A program made the position numbers and the translations under genes. DNA of 64,000 nt, taken from Bog-366 sp963722555. Lineage in GTDB: Bacteria > Acidobacteriota > Terriglobia > UBA7540. Shown here piece after piece: positions 8,898 to 17,147 of the stretch; position 1 is the stretch's first letter; every line of letters begins with the position of its first letter. The notes beneath the pieces were generated by a model. That model was not told the origin of the DNA, did not search any database, and saw only the letters and a list, made by a program, of their open reading frames with translations. The stretch is taken from contig CAVRNQ010000007.1 of NCBI GenBank assembly GCA_963722555.1, forward strand, positions 2,728,001 to 2,792,000. Direction: 5' to 3'.

Positions 8898-9686
8898 ATG
8901 TCACCGGACGCGCGCCCCAAGCTGGCCGTCTATAAGTTTTCCTCCTGCGATGGGTGCCAACTGGCCATTCTGAGCCTGGAAGACGAACTCCTGAGCCTGG
9001 TGGGCGAAGTGGAAATCGCCTACTTCCTCGAAGCCCGCTCGCAGACGCTGGCGGGGCCCTATGACGTGACCCTGGTGGAGGGTTCGGTGACCACGGCGGA
9101 GGATGTCGAGCGGCTCCAAAAGGTGCGCGAGCAATCGAAGTTCCTCATCACCATCGGCGCCTGCGCCACGGCCGGAGGCATTCAGGCTTTACGCAACTGG
9201 GCGGACGTGGGCGAATTCGTGCGGGCGGTTTATCCGACGCCTGCCTTTATCAACACGCTGGAACAATCCACGCCAATTTCGACGCACGTGGCCGTGGACT
9301 TTGAATTGAACGGCTGCCCCATCAACAAGTATCAACTCCTGGAAGTGCTCACGGCTTTGCTGATAGGGCGTACGCCCCACCTCCCCCGCCACTCGGTGTG
9401 TATGGAGTGCAAGCAGCGTGGCACGTCCTGCGTGATGGTTGCCCGCGGAATCCCCTGCCTGGGTCCCTTGACGCAGGCCGGATGTGGCGCCTTGTGTCCC
9501 GCCTACAATCGCGGCTGCTACGGTTGCTTTGGGCCGATGGAAAGTCCCAACCCGGATTCGTTCTCTAGTTACCTGCTGAAAAACGGTACGCCGCGGGCTG
9601 ATCTTATCCGCATGTTGCGCGGCTTTACCGGTTACGCCGAAGCCTTCCGAGTGGCGGGTGACAAGTTGGGGAAGACGGCGCCATAG
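8898..9686 (+). CDS. hydD: Group 3b [NiFe]-hydrogenase delta (small) subunit
   Basis: Small subunit that coordinates the Fe-S relay next to the NiFe site, 262 residues. Cluster ligands are visible: SSCDGCQL at the N-terminus, GACATAGG, GCPINKY, then CMECKQRGTSC and a Cys-rich C-terminus (CLGPLTQAGCGALCP, GCYGCFGP). The ATG at 8898 is preceded by AAGGAGG inside the hydG end; an upstream in-frame start only adds residues antecedent to this site. In group 3b operons hydA normally follows directly. Here it lies about 7.9 kb downstream because of an insertion. Confidence 0.92.
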   Translation: MSPDARPKLAVYKFSSCDGCQLAILSLEDELLSLVGEVEIAYFLEARSQTLAGPYDVTLVEGSVTTAEDVERLQKVREQSKFLITIGACATAGGIQALRNWADVGEFVRAVYPTPAFINTLEQSTPISTHVAVDFELNGCPINKYQLLEVLTALLIGRTPHLPRHSVCMECKQRGTSCVMVARGIPCLGPLTQAGCGALCPAYNRGCYGCFGPMESPNPDSFSSYLLKNGTPRADLIRMLRGFTGYAEAFRVAGDKLGKTAP

Positions 9687-9775
9687 CACCGCAGCAGAGC
9701 AGCAGGAATCCCTTGTCTTCATCATGCAACGGTCGGTGCAAGTCGCCGACGAAATAAATCACAAATTTCAGAGCC

Positions 9776-9852
9776 TGGGGCTCGGGACTCGGGGTTCGGG
9801 ATTCGGGGTTAGGGATTCGGAATTCGGGGTCAGGGATTGGGGGCTCGGGGGC
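9776..9852. repeat. Short-period low-complexity tract
   Basis: Imperfect 7-14-base units of the type CGGGACTCGGGGTTCGGGAT repeat across about 75 bases. Comparable tracts lie at 15838-15905, 16735-16855 and 45173-45245, each with its own unit. Confidence 0.7.
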
Positions 9853-9890
9853 CGGTGTAGGGCCGAACGGCGTTCGGCCTCGGGGGTTTA

Positions 9891-9927
9891 TTCCCCTCCT
9901 GGTTCAGGAGGGGGCCAGGGGGTGGTC
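9891..9927 (+). repeat. 37-base repeat containing a hairpin, left copy
   Basis: Includes the stem CCCCTCCTG / CAGGAGGGG. The reverse complement of 16536-16572 matches it with a single mismatch. The two copies flank the methyltransferase/ATPase cassette in opposite orientation. Confidence 0.75.
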
Positions 9928-10165
9928 CGGCCTCGTCACTTGTCACTCGCCACTCGTCACTGCTCTCAGATTTGATGGCCTTCACGACCCCAGGCGAAAG
10001 CCCGTTGCGGTATCGCCAGGATAACCGCAAGGCAAGCCACCGTCACGAAAATGTCGTGGTCATAAAGGAACCGACGCCCCAATCTGGAGATGCGATCAAT
10101 CTGCACGCGATGCCGTGCGGATGCAACAGTGAACCGAACGGGCGACCGCTGGCGGGTGCGAAAAG

Positions 10166-10200
10166 CCGCGGACCTTCAGCACAGATCCGCGCTACGCTTG
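10166..10200. repeat. REP-like hairpin (CCGCGGACC family)
   Basis: Half-sites CCGCGGACC and GGATCCGCG-like sequence followed by CTACGCTTG. Related hairpins occur at 16477-16506 and 50587-50618, and a half-copy ends near 45770. Confidence 0.55.
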
Positions 10201-10248
10201 CTAGTTATCAGAGGCTGGGCATGTGTGTTCAAACAAATGGTGGGAGCC

Positions 10249-10924
10249 TTAGTTCTCTCCAAGGTATTTTCTACGGCGGGCTCTAATTAGTTTTATGTGA
10301 GAGTCGAGTGCTGTGCGATCAATTAAGGCATCTGTAACAGCAGTCTCACGGCGTTCGAAGATCGTCCGCACGACCGTTCGATAGGCCTCAAGGATATCGG
10401 GCCGAGTTTCACCAGCAAAACGATGGTCACGATCCGGGTTTTGCCTTTTAATGTCCATCACGAGATGGAGCATCCTGTACCTGCCTTCCTTCCAGGTTCG
10501 TTCGATTTCGTACAGAGAAATGCCCTTGTCCGGGTCCACGTACCAGTCCTCCACCATCAGGAGCTTAAGGAGCGCTTTTGGCATCGAAAGTCTGAAAAAG
10601 TCTTCGAAGTGGTCGGCAGAAAGGGTGGCGATGTTATCGAGACCCGTTCGGTTTACAAGAAGGGGTCTCAATTGAGCATCCTCGTTCAGGTTTTGCTCTA
10701 GGTATCTCTGCAGTTCGCCCCTATATTCAGGGGTCAGATTGGGCGGCCCAATCTGAGTCGTTAACATAAGGCTAAAGCTGTCCAACGGGAATTTTGACTT
10801 ATTGATTCTGAGCGGCCTCCTTTGCCATTCAAAAACCTTTCGAAGCGCCCTCATCAGTGGACCCGGTGGCGGGGCACTTGGTTGGAATAAGAATTCTTCC
10901 AAATCCAAATTAACTATATCGAAC
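10249..10924 (-). pseudogene. C-terminal part of the IS-disrupted cassette protein
   Basis: About 220 codons reading from the IS4 element's left edge to a stop at 10249. Deleting the IS (10925-12255) and one 9-base duplication joins this frame exactly to the 12731 reading frame. The rebuilt open frame is 381 codons (380 residues). The first residues after the junction continue a hydrophobic strand followed by Asn-Leu-Asp (FPFD-I-VNLD), which resembles a strand-4 motif of Rossmann-type methyltransferases. The rest is helical and charged with no motif I recognise. As it stands the gene is almost certainly non-functional. Confidence 0.75.
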
Positions 10925-12255
10925 CACTACTGTCCGGCAAAAGTTCGGACCATTCCTTGTAACTACCTGAGTACGCGAAAGTAAGGGGTCCCGATGAAGT
11001 TTTTCGATTTCAAATTTTTACCTGTTCATGAACACCATAGGACTGCTTGCCACTCTAGTTTGGAGGCAGTCGATGAACACGGGCCAAACCGTTTTCGCTC
11101 AACTCATGGAGTTCATCCCGACCTACCAGTTTCAGCTCTGCGTCGATCGCTACTACGGCCATCGTTACGTCAAAGGTTTTTCTTGCTGGGATCAATTTCT
11201 CTGCCTGGCTTTCGCTCAGCTCACCTATCGCCACAGTCTCCGCGACATCGAAGCCTGTCTGCGAGCGCAACCCGCGAAGCTCTATCATATGGGTTTCCGC
11301 GGTCGAGTCTCTCGCGCCACGCTCGCCGACGCCAACGAGCATCGCGATTGGCGCATCTACGCCGACTTTGCCCAAGTGCTGATTGGCATCGCCCGCGACC
11401 TCTACCGCGACGAATCTTTCGGAGTGGAGTTGTCCGAGACCGTGTATGCGTTCGACTCGACCACCATCGATTTGTGTCTGTCGCTGTTTCCCTGGGGCCA
11501 GTTTCGCCGCCGCAAGAGTGCGGTGAAGCTGCATACGCTGTTGGACGTGCGCGGCAGCATTCCGACCAGTGTTTATGTGACCGGCGGGCAGGTCCACGAC
11601 GTCAACCTGCTGGACGAACTGCTTCTCGAAGCCGGAGCCTTTTACTTGCTCGACCGCGGTTATGTCGATTTCGCTCGTCTCTACGCGTTTACCCAAGCTT
11701 GTGCCTTCTTCATCACTCGCGCCAAAAAGAATATGCAGTTCTATCGTCGCTCCTCGCGCCCCGTCGAACGATCCACGGGAGTGCAGTGCAACCAAACCAT
11801 TCTGCTGACCGGAGTGCGAACCGCGCAGCGTTATCCCGATCGCTTGCGACGTATCCACTATTTCGATGCCGAGAAGGACTCCCGACTCACTTTCCTGACC
11901 AACAATTTTCTCCTGCCCCCTCTGACCATCGCGCAACTGTATCGGGCCCGCTGGCAGGTGGAATTGTTCTTCCGCTGGATCAAACAGCACCTGCACATCA
12001 AGGCTTTCTACGGTACCTCCGAGAACGCCGTGAAGACGCAAGTTTGGGTCGCCCTCTCGGTTTACGTCCTGGTGGCGATGGTCAAAAAGCAACTGGGGCT
12101 CGACCTGAGTCTGTACAAAATTCTGCAAATTCTCAGCGTCACGATTTTCGAAAAAACCCCGATTTTAGAGGGGTTTTTCAACTTTGCCGATGAAACCGAA
12201 AACCTGAATCTCGGCAAGCAGCTGAATCTGTTCGAGTTTTAACCGGACAGTACTG
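10925..12255 (+). mobile_element. Intact IS4-family insertion sequence, 1331 bp
   Basis: Imperfect terminal inverted repeats: left end CACTACTGTCCGG, right end (reverse complement) CAGTACTGTCCGG, 12 of 13 identical. Both sides are flanked by the 9-base direct repeat ATATCGAAC (10916-10924 and 12256-12264). It carries one full transposase gene. The perfect target duplication and open transposase frame suggest a recent insertion. Confidence 0.95.
11028..12242 (+). CDS. IS4-family transposase (DUF4372-type N-terminus)
   Basis: DDE transposase of the IS element, 404 residues. The first catalytic Asp is in VYAFDSTTIDLCL and the second in YLLDRGYVDFARL. The third acidic residue lies in the IS4 signature Y(2)R(3)E(6)K, seen here as YRARWQVELFFRWIK. 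The N-terminal region (FAQLTYRHSLRDIEACLRA, then HMGFRGRVSRATLADANEHR) matches the DUF4372-containing IS4 subgroup. The ATG at 11028 is 103 bases inside the left IS end. A second ATG at 11073 is possible. Nothing suggests inactivation. Confidence 0.95.
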   Translation: MNTIGLLATLVWRQSMNTGQTVFAQLMEFIPTYQFQLCVDRYYGHRYVKGFSCWDQFLCLAFAQLTYRHSLRDIEACLRAQPAKLYHMGFRGRVSRATLADANEHRDWRIYADFAQVLIGIARDLYRDESFGVELSETVYAFDSTTIDLCLSLFPWGQFRRRKSAVKLHTLLDVRGSIPTSVYVTGGQVHDVNLLDELLLEAGAFYLLDRGYVDFARLYAFTQACAFFITRAKKNMQFYRRSSRPVERSTGVQCNQTILLTGVRTAQRYPDRLRRIHYFDAEKDSRLTFLTNNFLLPPLTIAQLYRARWQVELFFRWIKQHLHIKAFYGTSENAVKTQVWVALSVYVLVAMVKKQLGLDLSLYKILQILSVTIFEKTPILEGFFNFADETENLNLGKQLNLFEF

Positions 12256-12731
12256 ATATCGAACGGGAATTGCAGCATGAATTTGCGTCTTTTGGCGAGG
12301 CAGGCCTGCTGTTTCTCAGTTGCGAGTGTATCCTCCGCGTCCGTGGCCGAACTCAAAGCCGCGAGATCATCAATCAGATTGCCCTCTTCAGGGTCATCTG
12401 CGCAGACAATCTCGACGAAGTCTCCAGGGAACCCTATGGCGCCAGGTATACTCTTCTGTGTCTCGTTTACATATTCCTCATTCACATCAAAGAAGCAAAC
12501 AGTATCAAATCGATCGTTGGATGGCCGGATCACTTTCTCGACATCGAGCATAAGAACGTCCATTGCGCCGACTGCGCAAAACGTAAAGTAATGCAGCCGC
12601 CTATCCCTAGTAGCCTTGGTCCTGCCTTGTCGCACCAGCCGCTGGCGATTCTTACAGAGCGGGAGCCATGCCTCTTTCCGGATGTGATGTTTCAACGGGC
12701 AGTCCTCGTACTTGAAAAGCCCTTCTCCCAT
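12165..12731 (-). pseudogene. N-terminal part of the IS-disrupted cassette protein
   Basis: The native sequence runs from the ATG at 12731 to the target site at 12256 (about 158 codons). The last 25 or so residues of this open frame are read from IS DNA. Recognisable pieces are a Cys-containing N-terminus (CPLKHHIRKEAWLPLC) and a strand-loop-helix segment FTFCAVGAMDVLML. A strand ending in Asp follows (TVCFFDVNEEYV), then GFPGDFVEIV. The order resembles motifs I-III of a class I Rossmann methyltransferase-like fold, but the glycine-rich loop is not canonical, so this is a hypothesis. It starts 6 bases after the ATPase stop and belongs to the same cassette. Confidence 0.75.
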
Positions 12732-12737
12732 ATGGAT

Positions 12738-14273
12738 TTACCACTTCTCCAGAAATCTTAGTAGCAATGCTGTGAATTTCTCGCGGCGTTTCTCGTCGGT
12801 CTTTTCACGGAGCGCAACTTCGAAGATCGCAAGGATTGCGTTGGCTAACTGCCTGTTTGATTTTTTCGTATCAAGCGCGTCGGTTTTGGGTAGAGCAATC
12901 TCAATTCGATCCCTCGTCTCCTTCATCTCCGCTCGCTGTGGTCCCTCGCCCTTCTCGGCTTCCGGTTTGTATCGAAGCTTCACGGGGGTGGAAACGGCTT
13001 CCTTGATGACTGTTTTGAGGTTGTGTTGGCGCTCAGAGTTTCGCTTCTTGGCCTTTGCCTCGGACCTTACATCAATCTGTTTCCAAACATCAGGAAAGAT
13101 TTCTGCCTGCAATATCTTGTGGATATACGTTTGAATTGTTCGATATTCCGGGTGGAATCGGTTAAAGCTGTCTCTATCGATATTAAGAGCGTCCTCTAGG
13201 CCCTCAACGACAAAGATTTCACCCGTTAACCACTTAGCCCTCGGCCCCTCATTGAACCGGTAATCGAGCATCGAGGGGTCGTAATAGCCGATTCCCACAT
13301 TCTTGACTCGGATGAGGATGCCACGGAGTTCGTCCGGATGAAGCTGAGCCCCCTCTTGGACAACGATGTAACCGTGAAAGGCGAGTTCTTTTCCGTATAC
13401 TTTTGATTGCTGCGATATTTTGCGCCAGGTATAGCCGAATTGATTACCGCGCAAGTACACGGGCTTGAATAACTGTATCCCATCCACATACACCCTAAAC
13501 TTGTATCCTTCCAGCCGTTTCTGATCTTCCTGGATGAGGGCGTCCGGTAGTGCGTTCCGAGTCACATACGGTATCGGGCACGAAGCCGCCAGTTCCCAGA
13601 GAAGTCTCCAATAGTCGCCGACTTCCTGTAGCGAATGTATCTCTGACAAAACCTGGAGGGCCTTTTTCCAATCCCTCGGAGGTTCCTCGTATTTTTCGAA
13701 CTTTAATGACTCTTGGAAAGCACGGGTGAAAGTAGGATGAACAGTATCGGTAAGGATAAGAGTTCCCGTGGGCCGCGCTGTCAGGTCGTACTTCTCGTCG
13801 AATTCATACTCCCCAATCTCCACCACTTCACCCACGACAATTTTTTTATCGTTCTCGTCGAGGCTGTTTTTTAATAGGTCGTAAAGGTTGACCCTTGCTC
13901 GGAAGCCCTCGCCCTTTTTCGGCCTCGAGGTGATAGTGAAGGTCCCGCATACCTGTGCAATTCCGAGGAGCCCAATTCCTATCCGTCCGATGAGGGGGCG
14001 GTCATTTAGAAGTGGAGCGGAAGCAGGTCGCTTGGGGCTATTCCCGATTCCGCCTTCCATTAGAGTGCTAAAAGTCTCTCTTGTAAACCCGTCACCATTG
14101 TCTTCAACTGAGATCTGAAAAAAATTCGGGTAATTTGTGTTTATGCGAACGACTGTGGCATTCCCATCCCAGGCGTTACTGACAAGCTCTCGCAGCGCGC
14201 TCGCTGGACTTCTATAGAGCCCGCGACTTAAATGACCCAGCGCTTTTTCATGCACCTTGATCTTGTTCGGCAT
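12738..14273 (-). CDS. GHKL (Hsp90/MORC-like) ATPase of the candidate defence cassette
   Basis: 511-residue protein with an N-terminal HATPase_c_3-type ATP-binding domain. The N-box is ALRELVSNAWDGNA with the Mg-binding Asn, G1 is VEDNGDGF, and G2 is IGRIGIGLLG. All three are intact. The middle and C-terminal parts are beta/alpha-rich and end in a basic, charged helical tail (residues about 400-500). Such ATPases act as nucleotide-driven clamps in mismatch repair, MORC proteins and several restriction-like systems; which applies here is unknown. It lies 12 bases downstream of the methyltransferase gene and 6 bases upstream of the IS-split gene, so one transcript is likely. Confidence 0.85.
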   Translation of the reverse strand: MPNKIKVHEKALGHLSRGLYRSPASALRELVSNAWDGNATVVRINTNYPNFFQISVEDNGDGFTRETFSTLMEGGIGNSPKRPASAPLLNDRPLIGRIGIGLLGIAQVCGTFTITSRPKKGEGFRARVNLYDLLKNSLDENDKKIVVGEVVEIGEYEFDEKYDLTARPTGTLILTDTVHPTFTRAFQESLKFEKYEEPPRDWKKALQVLSEIHSLQEVGDYWRLLWELAASCPIPYVTRNALPDALIQEDQKRLEGYKFRVYVDGIQLFKPVYLRGNQFGYTWRKISQQSKVYGKELAFHGYIVVQEGAQLHPDELRGILIRVKNVGIGYYDPSMLDYRFNEGPRAKWLTGEIFVVEGLEDALNIDRDSFNRFHPEYRTIQTYIHKILQAEIFPDVWKQIDVRSEAKAKKRNSERQHNLKTVIKEAVSTPVKLRYKPEAEKGEGPQRAEMKETRDRIEIALPKTDALDTKKSNRQLANAILAIFEVALREKTDEKRREKFTALLLRFLEKW

Positions 14274-14285
14274 ACTTCCCCCCTG

Positions 14286-15560
14286 TCACCTGGGGTTTTC
14301 CATGAGTAGGATGTTTTCGTCGAGAGTCTTTGAAGTGGTTGTCGACCAGCGTGTTCGCCAATGCCGAATTTCCACGCGCTTGAACCCGACCTCTAGAGCT
14401 ATGGCCGAAAGGATTTCGGCTGTGGGAATATGAACCCTCAGGTACGAAGACTGATCGCCGAGAACATAAGCACAGCGCGCACCGCTGCAGAGGAAGCGCC
14501 GCATATGCTTTAGATGACGTTTCATACCCCCGAAGTATTCCTGAACCACTCGTGGGTATAGACGGGCAAACCCGTAGGTTTTTCCCTCTATCTTCCGTTC
14601 GATCTCTTTGACGATCGCTTTGATTTGAGGGTTTTCCTTAACGAAAGAAGCGTCCCGGTCGCCTTTGTATATTCCCTTGGTATGAGAGCGGATCATTCTG
14701 CGTTTGATCGCTCGTAGCGTGTCGCGGTCCGACACTTGTTCAAGAAATGCCAACTCCAGGCGGGCGTTTCGAGTGTAGTCGTGTTCAGCAGGATAAGGTG
14801 GGGAACAGATTACGGCTGAGAACTTACTCCCTCTAGCAGCCTGAAGCAAATCAAAATAGTTCCTGGAATCCCCCTGAAATACTTCTGAAGTTACATCTTT
14901 GGGCGCGGCCATCCGATCGAGGTCCTCTTGCATCTGGGTGACCCTGCGCGAGAAGCCCGCCATGACATCGGGATCAGCTTTCGCCTCGATGCAATACAAT
15001 TCAGGTCCAAATCTGACGTTTGAGGCTGCGCCCACAACCTCCGACACCAATGCGAGCATCAGGGCATTCTTATAATCCCCGCTGGTCTTGAGTCCACCGA
15101 TAGCTCGCTTAATAGTAAGGGCTTTGCGGAGCGGGGTCGGGCTTATCCACCCGCGTTCGATCATGCCGGCAGATTTCATGTAGGTAAAGGTTGGATCGTG
15201 ATCATAATGGTCGGACTCGCTACTGATTTTTGCTTGATATTCCGCGTGAACTTGAGATAGGAGTTCGCCTAATCGGGTTGGGCGGAGTCGCCAGTTAGTT
15301 TTTACGCGAGCGGCGAAGCAACTCGATGGATTGGCATCAATTCCCAGGCAGCTAATCTCTCGCTTTAGACATTCCACTAAGGTCGTGGCCGCGCCGCAAA
15401 AGGGATCAACCACCTTTTCGCCTGGGCCTAACGACAATTCGTCGAGCAATTCAGTAACTACCTTGTCAGAATAACCTAAGACAATATTATACCAACGATG
15501 AATTGATCCGTTAGATGCCGCTCCGTCGGTTGTTTTTGGTGCTTTCATTTGGGAGGCCAT
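14286..15560 (-). CDS. DNA (N4/N6-type) methyltransferase of the candidate defence cassette
   Basis: AdoMet-dependent amino-methyltransferase, 424 residues from the ATG at 15560. Motif I is DPFCGAATTLVECL and the catalytic motif IV is SPPYPAEHDYTRN. Motif order places IV after I, with a large central insertion of about 200 residues containing target-recognition-like sequence. The frame is open upstream to 15809, but that stretch is Arg/Pro-rich and not family-like. ATGs at 15560 (MASQM) or 15548 (MKAPK) are the realistic starts; neither has a strong ribosome site. It is the first gene of the minus-strand cassette, opposite to the hydrogenase operon. The target base and recognition sequence are not readable. 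Confidence 0.85.
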   Translation of the reverse strand: MASQMKAPKTTDGAASNGSIHRWYNIVLGYSDKVVTELLDELSLGPGEKVVDPFCGAATTLVECLKREISCLGIDANPSSCFAARVKTNWRLRPTRLGELLSQVHAEYQAKISSESDHYDHDPTFTYMKSAGMIERGWISPTPLRKALTIKRAIGGLKTSGDYKNALMLALVSEVVGAASNVRFGPELYCIEAKADPDVMAGFSRRVTQMQEDLDRMAAPKDVTSEVFQGDSRNYFDLLQAARGSKFSAVICSPPYPAEHDYTRNARLELAFLEQVSDRDTLRAIKRRMIRSHTKGIYKGDRDASFVKENPQIKAIVKEIERKIEGKTYGFARLYPRVVQEYFGGMKRHLKHMRRFLCSGARCAYVLGDQSSYLRVHIPTAEILSAIALEVGFKRVEIRHWRTRWSTTTSKTLDENILLMENPR

Positions 15561-16326
15561 CGGCCGATCCACCAGGGCAAAACTCTTTGTCCGGCCAAAA
15601 GCCACGTGACTCTTCGGCCTTGCCGTTTCACCAGCCTGTATTCTCGATGAAGCATTGTACTCTAAACGCGGGCAAACGTCGATCGAGAAATAGCACAGGA
15701 AGGGTCGACACGCCACAGAGCCTCGGCGAGCGTGTAGTCGCGGTCCGAGCAGTGCCGACCGTGGGCTTTTTTGATGCCGAACGCCCAAGCGGCAACCGCA
15801 CGTCGTCAATCTGGATGGGGCACGACGCTGAAAATAAGTCTTCAGTTGTCAGTTTTCAGTTGTCAGGAACTAGCTAACAGCTCACAGCCGACAGCTAACA
15901 GTTAGTCCCGAGCGAGCGAGTAGCGCAGGGCCCGCGCTCCGGCCCTGCGGCTCTTCCAGCGGCGCGGGCTTTTTCCGCGCCGCAAGCTAGATAATCCGAA
16001 TTCTCTTGGGCCGCGCCGCCAAGACCACGGCGCGGTGGAAAAGCCGCAAGGCTGGAAAGCTAGCCTTGCGCTACGTATTTATCCAGCGCGCGGGCGTGAG
16101 GTGTGGGTAACGAGTTGCAATAAAGTTCCCCCAGCCCCGGAGGGGCGAAAGAACCAATCCTCGCGGCGATTTTACGTCGCCACCCCTGTGCGGCAGCCCA
16201 GGAAAAATGCTATTGCGGCGTTACATTTGGGCGTGATTTCTTTCGCCCCTTGCGGGGCTCAGGCGGCGTGGGGGCCGATTTTCCCACGGCTCGCGAAGCT
16301 GTGAAATAATCCCCGAAGACCCTTCG

Positions 16327-16425
16327 CACCGCGGAGTCGCGGAGGCGCAGAGCGTTGAAAACAAAAGGCCCTTTCTCTGCGTCTCGGCGCCTCTGCGGTG
16401 AAGACAGCCATTTTTTCACAGCTTC
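16327..16425 (-). repeat. MITE-like hairpin repeat, copy 1
   Basis: About 99 bases. The reverse complement matches 30074-30173 through most of its length, including GAAGCTGTGA, CACCGCAGAGGCGCCGAGAC and GCGCCTCCGCG. Each copy folds on itself through CTCTGCGGTG/CACCGCAGAG-like arms. Confidence 0.75.
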
Positions 16426-16476
16426 TCGCGCCGTGGGCTACGATCTTCCGCACGCTGCGCGGGCTGGTACGAAAAA

Positions 16477-16506
16477 CCGCGGACCTGCAACACAGGTCCG
16501 CGCTAC
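16477..16506. repeat. REP-like hairpin (CCGCGGACC family)
   Basis: Stem CGCGGACCTG / CAGGTCCGCG with a short loop, followed by CTAC. Same family as 10166-10200 and 50587-50618. Confidence 0.65.
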
Positions 16507-16535
16507 ATGGGCTGGCGCAACACCACAGCCAAGTT

Positions 16536-16572
16536 GACCACCCCCTGGCCCCCTCCTGATCCAGGAGGGGAA
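16536..16572 (-). repeat. 37-base repeat containing a hairpin, right copy
   Basis: Inverted copy of 9891-9927 with one mismatch, containing CCCCTCCTG / CAGGAGGGG arms. Confidence 0.75.
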
Positions 16573-16734
16573 TTAGCAAGCGCCGGAGTCCTGCGCTACT
16601 CGCGGGAGTGTGTACCCTCATTTTATCCTTGACAACGGTAATGACCGTATGTACACTAACCCCTTAGGCCCGCGCCCGCTGGCTGACTTGCAAGGCCGCG
16701 ACCTATACAACGGGTCGGCGTAATCCATAGAACA

Positions 16735-16855
16735 GTAGGCAGTAGGCAGAAGGCAGTAGGCAGAAGGCAGAAAGCAGTAGGCAGTAGGCAGTCGCTGACT
16801 CCTTACTTCTGGCTCCTGACTTCTGACTCCTGGCTCCTGACTCCTGGCTCCCCAG
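16735..16855. repeat. Short-period low-complexity tract
   Basis: First part repeats CAGTAGGCAGAAGGCAG-like 7-base units; second part repeats TGACTCCTGGCTCC-like 14-base units. No spacers, so this is not a CRISPR array. Confidence 0.7.
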
Positions 16856-16873
16856 GACGAAAATGCGCTGCTC

Positions 16874-17038
16874 ATGCAAAGGATGGAAGATTCCAGCCTG
16901 CGCCAATTGTGGCGGCTCACTAATGTGCTTTTCAAGGTCCGAAACGGGGCGCTGACCCGAAGAGATGTTAAAAATGAAGATCGACCCGACTATGTGTATG
17001 AAAACAAAGGGGTGAGTGACACAATGCCCGATAATTGA
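16874..17038 (+). pseudogene. Small ORF ending in the shared KNEDR-DYVYENK tail
   Basis: 54 codons from ATG 16874 to TGA 17038. The C-terminal half (DVKNEDRPDYVYENKG) is nearly identical to the tail of the ORF at 45783-46037. In that copy the frame continues with FLAENSQIS. Here the same residues (FLADNSQIS) are present in frame but follow a stop codon. The N-terminal halves are unrelated. Whether this is a truncated gene or a repeat that happens to be open cannot be decided from the window. Confidence 0.4.
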
Positions 17039-17141
17039 TCGGGCTTCTTGGCCGACAATTCACAAATTTCGCGATTATGGACGACAATCGAGACGGCTTT
17101 TTGTCCGACAATGCACAGATTTAGAGGTAATTCGGGGCGAA
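16964..17141 (+). repeat. KNEDR-tail dispersed repeat, copy 1
   Basis: Matches the reverse complement of 45772-45896 over the segments GATGTTAAAAATGAAGATCG, TTCACAAATTTCGCG and TAATTCGGGGCGAA. This copy has an extra internal duplication of about 55 bases. It ends exactly where the truncated hydrogenase protease homology begins, so it marks the right border of the insertion. Confidence 0.65.
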
Positions 17142-17147
17142 GGCAGC

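Larger units (their letters stand above)
9687..10248. other. Gene-free left flank of the insertion in the hydrogenase operon
   Basis: No credible gene. It holds a short-period tract built on GGGATTCGGG/GGGACTCGGG (9776-9852) and a hairpin GGCCGAA / TTCGGCC (9861-9879). It also holds a 37-base segment repeated inverted at 16536-16572 and a CCGCGGACC...GGTCCGCG-type hairpin near 10166-10200. The repeat density contrasts with the compact operon to the left. Confidence 0.6.
15561..16873. other. Repeat-rich gene-free right flank of the cassette
   Basis: 1.3 kb with no convincing gene. It contains a CAGTTGTCAG/CAGCTAACAG tract (15838-15905) and a MITE-like hairpin unit (16327-16425). A CCGCGGACC hairpin (16477-16506), the inverted 37-base repeat (16536-16572) and a CAGTAGGCAGAAGGCAG / TGACTCCTGGCTCC tract (16735-16855) follow. 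All of it looks like accumulated intergenic repeats. Confidence 0.6.

Noticed and set aside
10994..12193. 399-codon plus-strand open frame inside the IS
   Set aside because: Alternative frame of the IS4 transposase; the frame at 11028 has the DDE and Y(2)R(3)E(6)K motifs, this one is Arg/Ser/His-rich noise.
16735..16855. Possible CRISPR or VNTR array
   Set aside because: Units are 7-14 bases, imperfect and contiguous; there are no unique spacers and no cas genes.
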